64,000 bases of DNA from Alistipes sp. (lineage in GTDB: Bacteria; Bacteroidota; Bacteroidia; Bacteroidales; Rikenellaceae), in assembly GCA_017936685.1 (NCBI GenBank), contig JAGBFA010000007.1, positions 124,001-188,000 on the forward strand. The letters run 5' to 3'. The translations under genes and the position numbers were made by a program. Of this stretch, positions 9,380 through 16,874 are shown piece by piece. Position 1 is the stretch's first letter, and every line of letters starts with the position of its first letter. The notes beneath the pieces were generated by a model. The model was given only the letters and a program-made list of their open reading frames with translations, was not told where the DNA came from and ran no database searches.

Positions 9380-10978
9380 ATGAGACGAATATACGCGCTT
9401 TTGATATCGCTGCTCTCGACGGTCGCGCTCGGCGGCTGCATCGAGAACGACATACCCTATCCCGTGATCAAGCTCGACTTTCTGTCGCTCGAAGCCGACG
9501 GGCTGCTCTCCGCACCCGAGATAGATCCCGGGCGGCACAGCGTCACGCTGCGCTTGGAGGAGACAACCGACATACGCGCCGTGCAGATCAAGGCCGTGGA
9601 GCTGACCGAGGGCGCGGAGTCGAGCGTGGCATTCCCCGGTACCTTCGACCTGCGCACACCGCTCTATGTCACGCTGTCGCTCTACCAGAGCGTCGAGTGG
9701 ACTATCACGGCCGAGCAGACTATCGAACGCTATTTCAGCGTCGACAACCAGATCGGCGCGGCCGAGATCGATGTCGACAGCCACATCGCCACGGCCTACG
9801 TGCCGATGGATACCGATCTGAGCGACATACATATAACGCAGCTCAAACTCGCGCCGAAAGATATCTCGACCTACTCGCCCGATCCCTCGTCGTTCACCTC
9901 GTTCGAGGATACGGTGCATCATATCGACGTGAGCTACTTCGACATCACCGAGATGTGGACGCTGAAAGTGGTCAAGACCGAAGTGGAGGTGGAGTTCACC
10001 TCGGTCGATGCGTGGGCGCGCAGCATCTGGCTCTACGCCTCGGGACGCAGCGGTGCCGATCTCGGTTTCCGCTATCGCGAACAAGGCTCCGAGGATTGGA
10101 TCGAAGCCGACGAGGTGAAGGCCGACGGCGGACGGTTCAGCGCACGCATCACAGGGCTCAAACCCGAATCGCAATACGAGGTTGTGGCCTACTCCGACGA
10201 CAATCTCACGCCGGTGCAGAGCGTTACCACCGAGGCAGCACCCGTATTGGAGAACGGCGGCATGGAGCAGTGGGCTAAAATAGGCAAGAGCTACTTCCCC
10301 TATTTAGAAGGCGCACCCTACTGGGGCACGGGCAACCCGGGTGCCACCACTCTGGGCGACCAGTTCAACCTCACCACACCGCTTTCGGAACCGCGTCCCG
10401 GATCCGACGGCACGACCTCGGCATCGCTGCAATCGATGTATCCCAACATGGCCGGCATAGGCAAGTTCGCCGCAGGCAACCTCTTCCTCGGCCGCTTCGC
10501 ACAGACCATCGGCACCAACGGCATAGTGCACTTCGGCCGCCCCTACGAGGGTCACCCCACGGCACTGCACGGATATGTCCGCTACCACCGCGGCGACATC
10601 AACCGCGTGGGTTCGTCGCCTGCCGACCTGCCGCTCCAAAGCGGTGATCCCGACAACGGTGCCATATACATCGCCGTGGGCGACTGGACGGCCGCCGAGT
10701 ACGGCGGCGACGAGGAGAGTCCCGTGAGGATCGACACGCGCGATACGGGCACCTTCTTCTCATCGGCTTCGCCGGCCGTTATAGGCTACGGCGAGTGGAT
10801 TCTCTCAGAGAGCGTCGAGGAGTGGACGGAGTTCACCATACCGCTCAAATATGTATCCACCTCGCGCCGACCCACGCATCTTATCATCGTCTGCTCGGCC
10901 TCGCGCTGGGGCGACTACTTCACCGGCAGCACCGACAGCCGCATGATCATCGACGATCTGGAACTGATCTACGAATAG
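9380..10978 (+). CDS. PCMD-domain lipoprotein
   Basis: A 532-residue lipoprotein; lipobox ALGGC with C20. Residues 25-200 form two to three beta-sandwich-like repeats; residues 220-280 look fibronectin-like (FRYREQGSEDWIEADEV, GLKPESQYEVVAYSDD). From about 290 it has a PCMD domain closely related to that of the gene at 5585: NGGMEQWAKIGKSYFPY, TTSASLQS, GIGKFAAGNLFLGRF, and DYFTGSTDSRMIIDDLELIY. Last gene of the operon; it begins 3 nt after the second barrel gene and is followed by a strong hairpin. Probably a surface glycan-interacting component (inference from domain name and context). Confidence 0.75.
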   Translation: MRRIYALLISLLSTVALGGCIENDIPYPVIKLDFLSLEADGLLSAPEIDPGRHSVTLRLEETTDIRAVQIKAVELTEGAESSVAFPGTFDLRTPLYVTLSLYQSVEWTITAEQTIERYFSVDNQIGAAEIDVDSHIATAYVPMDTDLSDIHITQLKLAPKDISTYSPDPSSFTSFEDTVHHIDVSYFDITEMWTLKVVKTEVEVEFTSVDAWARSIWLYASGRSGADLGFRYREQGSEDWIEADEVKADGGRFSARITGLKPESQYEVVAYSDDNLTPVQSVTTEAAPVLENGGMEQWAKIGKSYFPYLEGAPYWGTGNPGATTLGDQFNLTTPLSEPRPGSDGTTSASLQSMYPNMAGIGKFAAGNLFLGRFAQTIGTNGIVHFGRPYEGHPTALHGYVRYHRGDINRVGSSPADLPLQSGDPDNGAIYIAVGDWTAAEYGGDEESPVRIDTRDTGTFFSSASPAVIGYGEWILSESVEEWTEFTIPLKYVSTSRRPTHLIIVCSASRWGDYFTGSTDSRMIIDDLELIYE

Positions 10979-11001
10979 CCTTTCCGATGACGATACGTAC
11001 C

Positions 11002-11045
11002 GCAGAGCGGGGTGCCGAAATTCATGTTTCGGCACTCCGCTCTGC
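11002..11045 (+). terminator. Terminator of the lipoprotein operon
   Basis: Nineteen-pair inverted repeat (arms 11002-11020 and 11027-11045, loop TTCATG) 24 nt after the last stop codon. No long T tract, so termination strength is uncertain. Confidence 0.6.
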
Positions 11046-11063
11046 AATCACATAAACCTTTGT

Positions 11064-11172
11064 ATGTCATGCTGAGCGGAGGAAATCGTCGCGCACAGAT
11101 TCTTCGCTCACGCTCAGAATGACAAGTCGCTGTCACTCCGAGGAGCAACGCAGTTGCGACCGAGGTAGTCTC
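11064..11172. repeat. Family A/B intergenic repeats, cluster 1
   Basis: One B unit on the minus strand (11088-11124, preceded by a partial unit at 11064-11087) and one A unit on the plus strand (11131-11172). The A unit has TGTCACTCCGAGGAG, hairpin GCAAC-GCA-GTTGC (11145-11157), and the GAC...GTCTC tail. See the family finding for the comparison between copies. Confidence 0.8.
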
Positions 11173-11347
11173 GCAGGCAGAGATGGGCAGTTCGGCATGC
11201 AGGAGCCTGCCGGCCGGAATAGAAAATTCTCCCGCCGCAGTATTGTCGGTTTCCCCTGACGGACATTTATGTCGAACAAAAAGCCACTTTTTCCCTCTTC
11301 TGCGAACGAATTACAAGAAAAATATTATGGGAAGAGTTTTTTTATGC

Positions 11348-11355
11348 TATATTTG
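11348..11355 (+). promoter_or_regulatory. -7 box for the lipoprotein at 11440
   Basis: TATATTTG fits TAnnTTTG. It lies about 85 nt upstream of the start codon, in the only AT-rich stretch of the intergenic region. Confidence 0.55.
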
Positions 11356-11439
11356 TATGACGGTGCGTCTCGTCGATAGCGCATCGGAAATATATAACAT
11401 TATTAGTCGACGGTAGCAATTAACTTAAATCTTTCTTTT

Positions 11440-13599
11440 ATGAATTTCAAACATGTTCTTATGGTACTGGCTGCGGGCGTATTGTCGTTCGCTTGCGACA
11501 ACGATCAGACTGCGGAACCGACTCCCGATCCCCTGCCCGATACCGATTTCACGCTGACCGTCGACGGCATCACGCAAACGGAGTGTCACTTCTGCGTATC
11601 GCCCCAAGAAAAGGAGATGACATACGTGGCCATGATGTCTCCGAGCGAGCAGATAGCCGAGTTTAACTCCGATACGGAGCTTATACAGGACGACCTGCTC
11701 TTCTTCATCGAAGCGGCCGACAACGAGGGCAAAGATCTGGGAGCGTGGCTGGCCGAGAATCTCTACAAGGGCGATCTCGACGAGAGACAGGGCGAACTTC
11801 GTCCCGACACCGACTACACGCTCTACGTCTACGGTCTGTCGCTCGAAGGAGTGCCTACGACCAAGGTCTATCGTTCGGAGTTCCGCACCCAGGCCGTCGA
11901 GCAGGCCGATGCCTCGTTCTCGATCAAGGTCGACGAACTGACCAAGACCTCGTGCACCATTACCGCTACGGCCGATCCCGCCACTGCCAACTTCTTTCTG
12001 AACATCATCGACGAGGAGTCGTACCAGACTTTCGGCGGCAACGACTCGGCATTCGCTGCTCAGGTGGAGTGGTTGGTTAACTACTACCTCGACAGAGGAG
12101 CCTCGCGCAAAGACATATTCGACAATCTCGGCAGCTGCGGCACCGATACCTTCACGCGCGACGATCTGCTGCCCGGACAGAAATACTACGCCTTTGCCAT
12201 CGGCATCAACGAGGAGTTCAGAGTAAACACCGCACCCGAGATATTGGAGGTGACCACCACACCGGTAACACCGTCGGACAACGTACTGAGCATCTCGCTC
12301 GAAACACTCTCGTTCGCAGGCTTCACCGCCACGATCAACGCCACCAACGAAGATCCCTACCTGTGGAGCGTACAGCCGGCCGACCAGTGCGACATGCTCG
12401 CTTCCGACGAGGAGATCATGTGGCAGGTAGCCAGCATCTACAAGAACAACGAAGTGCTCGACCAGTTTCTGACGTACGGCACCTCGTGGCTCGGCGATGT
12501 CGACAATCTCAAACCCGACACCGACTACTATATCCTCGTCTTCGGCTGGGACGATGCCCCGACCACAGCTCTGGTCAAGGAGAAGATACACACGCTCTCG
12601 GCCGACGGCGATCCCGAAAAGCTCAGCGTCACCATCTCGGTAGACAACATGACCTACAATTCGGCCACCGTCACCACCACCGGCTCTTCGGCCGTCTACT
12701 ACTACTCGGATATCATCGAGGCAAGCACATACCAGGAGGCATTGCAGTCGGCAGGCAGCGTCGATGCGGCCGTCAAGCAGCTTATGGACGAGGCCATCGC
12801 ATGGGGAGCCGACTATTTCGGCATGACGAAGGCCGAGTATCTGGCCGAAATGGGCATCATCGGCCGCCAGCAGTACACATACAGCAATCTCGAACCCGAG
12901 ACCTCTTACATAGTATATGCCATGAGCGTCAACATGGAGACGGGCGAGGCGGCAGCCATCAAGGGCTTCGTCAGCGAGGTCTTCACCACGCCCGAGCACA
13001 TCATCAGCGACGCATTGGTCGAGTTCATTCAGGGACCCCACTACGACGGTGACGCTCTTGCCGCCATCGACCCCGGCAAATACGGCCAGCTGGCAGGCAT
13101 GGCACTGCTCACCTACCGTATCGAGCCTAACGCAACGGCCGCCCACTGGTATTCGAACTTCTATTGCGACGACTGGTTGTCGTGGGCTGACGACGATTGG
13201 GTCGAGATGATGCTCATCACCTACGGCTACGACATGGGCAACCCCGACAACGTGCAGTACGACAGCCGCTCGGGTGCCTACGTCATGTCTTACGACACGC
13301 AGTACACATTCGCTGCCATGGCCAAGGACGCCAACGGCACATTGGGTCACGGCGTGATGGCAGGTGTCATGCTCTCGAAGGCCGACGCTTCGCCCGCCGA
13401 GGAGTTCATCGCCTCGCAGACCGCATCGGTGATGCGCGCACCGCTGAAGCCGAAATACGCCGAGCGCAGACCGCACCGCATACTGGTCGATGCCGACACG
13501 ACTTTCGCTCCCGCGGCCGATGAGGCGCGCACGCTGCCATACGCCATCGGAGAGACCGGAGAGCGCGAGCAGGCATGCAAGATGCGTTCGCTGCGCTAA
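11440..13599 (+). CDS. Multi-repeat (fibronectin-III-like) surface lipoprotein
   Basis: A 719-residue lipoprotein; signal peptide MNFKHVLMVLAAGVLSFAC with C19, then DNDQ. The chain consists of four consecutive beta-sandwich-like units, each containing a conserved strand followed by a tyrosine corner: LRPDTDYTLYVYGL, LLPGQKYYAFAIGI, LKPDTDYYILVFGWD and LEPETSYIVYAMSV. Before each corner is a helix-like insertion with an acidic, aromatic motif (for example DEESYQTF, ASTYQEAL). The final 100 residues differ and end in a basic tail. Monocistronic, with its own promoter and terminator. The pattern suggests a surface adhesin or binding protein; no enzymatic motif seen. Confidence 0.68.
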   Translation: MNFKHVLMVLAAGVLSFACDNDQTAEPTPDPLPDTDFTLTVDGITQTECHFCVSPQEKEMTYVAMMSPSEQIAEFNSDTELIQDDLLFFIEAADNEGKDLGAWLAENLYKGDLDERQGELRPDTDYTLYVYGLSLEGVPTTKVYRSEFRTQAVEQADASFSIKVDELTKTSCTITATADPATANFFLNIIDEESYQTFGGNDSAFAAQVEWLVNYYLDRGASRKDIFDNLGSCGTDTFTRDDLLPGQKYYAFAIGINEEFRVNTAPEILEVTTTPVTPSDNVLSISLETLSFAGFTATINATNEDPYLWSVQPADQCDMLASDEEIMWQVASIYKNNEVLDQFLTYGTSWLGDVDNLKPDTDYYILVFGWDDAPTTALVKEKIHTLSADGDPEKLSVTISVDNMTYNSATVTTTGSSAVYYYSDIIEASTYQEALQSAGSVDAAVKQLMDEAIAWGADYFGMTKAEYLAEMGIIGRQQYTYSNLEPETSYIVYAMSVNMETGEAAAIKGFVSEVFTTPEHIISDALVEFIQGPHYDGDALAAIDPGKYGQLAGMALLTYRIEPNATAAHWYSNFYCDDWLSWADDDWVEMMLITYGYDMGNPDNVQYDSRSGAYVMSYDTQYTFAAMAKDANGTLGHGVMAGVMLSKADASPAEEFIASQTASVMRAPLKPKYAERRPHRILVDADTTFAPAADEARTLPYAIGETGEREQACKMRSLR

Positions 13600-13617
13600 C
13601 CGCAGATGAATCTCAGC

Positions 13618-13645
13618 AAAGGCGCGCGGATATCCGTGCGCCTTT
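13618..13645 (+). terminator. Terminator after the multi-repeat lipoprotein
   Basis: Hairpin AAAGGCGCGCGGA/TCCGTGCGCCTTT followed by TG, 19 nt after the stop codon at 13599. Confidence 0.7.
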
Positions 13646-13745
13646 GTCGGACTACGCAGACCGCATGTTAGGCAAGGCTGCGCCGCCGCATCGGACACGA
13701 ACGATAATTTTTATCGGCAAAAATTACGATTTATAATGCCGAATA

Positions 13746-13776
13746 TTGCTTTGATTGATAAATTATCATATATTTG
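13746..13776 (+). promoter_or_regulatory. Promoter of korAB
   Basis: TATATTTG at 13769-13776 (-7) with TTG at 13746-13748, 20 nt upstream (-33). The start codon is 48 nt downstream. Confidence 0.7.
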
Positions 13777-13823
13777 TATAATCAAACTTTAATTCATAAC
13801 TAAACTGCAAACTTAACAGGCAA

Positions 13824-15668
13824 ATGAACAATGTAAACGTACATGAGTTGCAAGACGTGGTCATTCGTTTCTCGGGTGATTCGGGCGACGGTATGCAGCT
13901 TACGGGTACACTCTTTTCTGACACATCGGCTCTGTTGGGCAACGGCATATCGACCTTCCCCGACTATCCTGCCGAGATTCGCGCTCCGCAAGGTACGGTG
14001 GCGGGCGTATCTGGATTTCAGGTGCATTTCGGTTCGTATCGCATCGACAACCCGGGCGACTACTGCGATGTATTGGTGGCCATGAACCCCGCCGCATTGA
14101 AGGCCAACCGCAAGTGGCTCAAGCGCGGTGCTACGGTCATCATCGACGGCGACACGCTCACCGAGGAGCATATCCGCAAGGCGGGCTTCTCGACGCTCGA
14201 TCCCATCGAGGAGCTGGGTCTGGGCGAATACAACGTCGTCATACCGGCCATCACCACCATGACGCGCGACGCGCTGGCCGACATGGGACTTGACAACAAG
14301 TCGGTTGTAAAGTGCAAGAACATGTTTGCATTGGGCATCTGCTTCTGGCTCTACAACCGCCCCGAGGATCACGCCAAGAGCTATTTGGAGAGCAAGTTCG
14401 CCAAGAAGAACCCGTTAGTGGCCGAGGCCAACAAGCGCGCCATCGACGCCGGCTACAACTATGCGGCCAACACGCATCAGTTCGCCAACACATATACGGT
14501 AGCCCCCGCCCAGTTGGAAAAGGGCACCTACCGCTCAATCAACGGCAACGTGGCCACGGCATGGGGCTTCTGCGCCGCCGCCGAGAAGGCCGGATTACCT
14601 CTGTTCTGCGGCTCCTACCCCATCACCCCCGCCACGGTCATTCTCGAAGAGCTGGCCAAGCGCAAGGATCTGGGTGTTAAGACCGTGCAGGCCGAGGACG
14701 AGATCGCGGGCATCTGCACCTCGATCGGTGCCGCCTACGCAGGCAACTTCGCCGTCACGACCACGTCGGGTCCGGGTCTGTCGCTCAAAAGCGAGGCCAT
14801 GGGTCTGGCCGTCATGGCCGAGCTGCCGCTGGTAGTGGTCGACGTACAGCGCGGCGGTCCCTCGACGGGTCTGCCGACCAAGACCGAGCAGAGCGACCTG
14901 ATGCAGGCACTCTACGGCCGCAACGGCGAGTGTCCGATGGTCGTGGTGGCCGCTTCGTCGCCCAGCGACTGCTTCCACTACGCATTCATGGCCGGCAAGA
15001 TCGCCATGGAGCACATGACTCCCGTGGTGCTGCTCACCGACGGCTTCATCGCCAACGGCTCGGAGCCGTGGCGCATACCCTCTATGAGCGACTACCCCAC
15101 CATCACCCCTCCCATAGTGGAGCCTCACGCCGAGCAGGACTTCATGCCCTACGCCCGCAACGAGAAGCTGGCGCGCGGCTGGGCATTCCCCGGCAAGAAG
15201 GGTTTGGAGCACCGCATAGGCGGTTTGGAGAAGGATCACCTTCGCGGCACTATATCGTATGATCCGGCCAACCACCAGGAGATGACCTCGACGCGCCGCC
15301 GCAAGGTGGAGCTGGTAGCCGACTCGCTGCCCGCACCCGAGGTGTTCGGTCCCGATGAGGCCGACGTGCTGGTTATCGGCTGGGGCGGTACGCGCGGCCA
15401 TCTGCACAGCGCGGTGGCACAGTTGCAGGCCGAGGGCAAGAGCATAGCCCATCTGCACTTCAACTACATCTACCCGCTGCCCCACGGCGTGGAGGATATC
15501 CTCGCACGCTACCGCCGCATCATCGTCTGCGAGCTGAACGAGGGTCAGTTCGCCGCCTACATGCGTCAGACATTCCAGCAGTTCACGTTCGAGCAGTACA
15601 ACAAGTGCGAGGGTCAGCCCTTCACGCTGGTCGAATTGCGCGACAAGTTCAACACCTTATTCCAATAG
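13824..15668 (+). CDS. korA: 2-oxoglutarate (2-oxoacid):ferredoxin oxidoreductase, alpha subunit
   Basis: A 614-residue fusion of the gamma domain (about 10-190: VIRFSGDSGDGMQLTG, FPDYPAEIRAPQGTVAGVSG) and the alpha/pyrimidine-binding domain (about 230-600: GSYPITPAT, QAEDEIAGICTSIGAAYAG, TTSGPGLSLKSEAMG, GLPTKTEQSDL). With KorB it oxidatively decarboxylates 2-oxoglutarate, or the reverse, using ferredoxin and CoA. The fused gamma-alpha architecture and length are usual in Bacteroidetes. korB follows after 6 nt. Substrate could be another 2-oxoacid; 2-oxoglutarate is the common assignment. Confidence 0.93.
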   Translation: MNNVNVHELQDVVIRFSGDSGDGMQLTGTLFSDTSALLGNGISTFPDYPAEIRAPQGTVAGVSGFQVHFGSYRIDNPGDYCDVLVAMNPAALKANRKWLKRGATVIIDGDTLTEEHIRKAGFSTLDPIEELGLGEYNVVIPAITTMTRDALADMGLDNKSVVKCKNMFALGICFWLYNRPEDHAKSYLESKFAKKNPLVAEANKRAIDAGYNYAANTHQFANTYTVAPAQLEKGTYRSINGNVATAWGFCAAAEKAGLPLFCGSYPITPATVILEELAKRKDLGVKTVQAEDEIAGICTSIGAAYAGNFAVTTTSGPGLSLKSEAMGLAVMAELPLVVVDVQRGGPSTGLPTKTEQSDLMQALYGRNGECPMVVVAASSPSDCFHYAFMAGKIAMEHMTPVVLLTDGFIANGSEPWRIPSMSDYPTITPPIVEPHAEQDFMPYARNEKLARGWAFPGKKGLEHRIGGLEKDHLRGTISYDPANHQEMTSTRRRKVELVADSLPAPEVFGPDEADVLVIGWGGTRGHLHSAVAQLQAEGKSIAHLHFNYIYPLPHGVEDILARYRRIIVCELNEGQFAAYMRQTFQQFTFEQYNKCEGQPFTLVELRDKFNTLFQ

Positions 15669-15674
15669 AGAGTC

Positions 15675-16706
15675 ATGGCAGAATACAAATATACCCCCGC
15701 CGATTTCAAAAGCGACCAACAGGTAAAGTGGTGCCCCGGCTGCGGCGACCACGCCATACTGAACGCCGTGCAGCGCGCCATGCCCGAGGTGGCCGACGCT
15801 CTGGACAAGCCCCACAACATGTTCACGTTCGTGTCGGGCATCGGCTGCTCGTCGCGTTTCATCTACTACATGAAGACCTTCGGTTTCCACACGATCCACG
15901 GACGTGCCAACGCCATAGCCACCGGTATCAAGACGGCCAACCCCGATCTGTCGGTATGGGTGTGCACGGGCGACGGCGACTCGCTGGCCATCGGCGGCAA
16001 CCACTTCATACACGCCATTCGCCGCAACATCGATCTCAACGTCATACTCTTCAACAACGAGATCTACGGTCTTACGAAGGGTCAATACTCGCCCACCACC
16101 AAGCTGGGCAAGATCACCAAGACATCGCCCTACGGCACGGTCGAAAAGCCGTTCAACCCGGGCGAGCTGGTCATCGGTGCCAAGGGCACGTTCTTCGCCC
16201 GCACCATCGACATGGAGGTCGCACTGACCAAAGACTGCCTTGTGGCGGCTGCCAAGCATCACGGCATGGCCGTGGTGGAGGCACTGGTCAACTGCGTAAT
16301 CTTCAACGACAAGACCCACGCCGCATTTGCCGGTGACAAGGCCACGCGCGAGGAGAACACCATCACGCTGCGTCACGGCGAGAAGATGCTCTTCGGCAAG
16401 GATCGCCGCAAGGGACTCGTCTTCGAGAACATGCGTTTGAAGGTGGTCACCGTCGGCGAGGAGGGCTACACCGAGGAGGATATACTCGTCCACGACGCCC
16501 ACACGCAGGACACCACGCTGCACTCGATGCTGGCCGCGATGAAGTACCCCGAGTACCCCGTAGCCGTCGGCGTGATCCGCGACGTGAAGGAGGATAACGT
16601 CTACGACACCCGCGTCGCAGCCCAGATCGAGGAGGTGAAAGCCTCGTCGAAGATCCGTTCGGTCGACGATCTGCTGCGCTCGGGCGAGACCTGGACGATC
16701 GAATAA
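15675..16706 (+). CDS. korB: 2-oxoglutarate (2-oxoacid):ferredoxin oxidoreductase, beta subunit
   Basis: A 343-residue thiamine-diphosphate-binding subunit. The WCPGCGDHA motif near residue 18 begins the cofactor domain, GDGDSLAIGGNHFIHAIRR with NNEIYGLTKGQYSPTT forms the TPP/Mg site. No ferredoxin-type 4Cys clusters are present in either subunit, as expected for this family, which carries one cluster bound by cysteines of the beta subunit. Translated with korA from one promoter and followed by a terminator. Together with the PFOR at 43084 it gives the organism two ferredoxin-linked CoA-thioester-forming enzymes. Confidence 0.93.
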   Translation: MAEYKYTPADFKSDQQVKWCPGCGDHAILNAVQRAMPEVADALDKPHNMFTFVSGIGCSSRFIYYMKTFGFHTIHGRANAIATGIKTANPDLSVWVCTGDGDSLAIGGNHFIHAIRRNIDLNVILFNNEIYGLTKGQYSPTTKLGKITKTSPYGTVEKPFNPGELVIGAKGTFFARTIDMEVALTKDCLVAAAKHHGMAVVEALVNCVIFNDKTHAAFAGDKATREENTITLRHGEKMLFGKDRRKGLVFENMRLKVVTVGEEGYTEEDILVHDAHTQDTTLHSMLAAMKYPEYPVAVGVIRDVKEDNVYDTRVAAQIEEVKASSKIRSVDDLLRSGETWTIE

Positions 16707-16731
16707 TGATCAATATAATACACATTTATGA

Positions 16732-16765
16732 AAAAACGCCGACTTCCGCTCGGCGTTTTTCTTTT
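16732..16765 (+). terminator. Terminator of korAB
   Basis: AAAACGCCGA/TCGGCGTTTT hairpin (16733-16742 with 16750-16759) followed by TTCTTTTT, 26 nt after the korB stop. Confidence 0.85.
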
Positions 16766-16801
16766 TGACGGTCTGACGATAGCTATCTTGCGAAAAAACC
16801 G

Positions 16802-16809
16802 TATCTTTG
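16802..16809 (+). promoter_or_regulatory. -7 box for the GH3-esterase-GH2 operon
   Basis: TATCTTTG matches TAnnTTTG, 65 nt upstream of the GH3 start. No clear -33 box at the usual distance. Confidence 0.55.
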
Positions 16810-16874
16810 TAGGTGCGCTTGCATAATCAAGTGCATCACCCGACCGGGAAACCTAACAAACAAATGATAAACTT

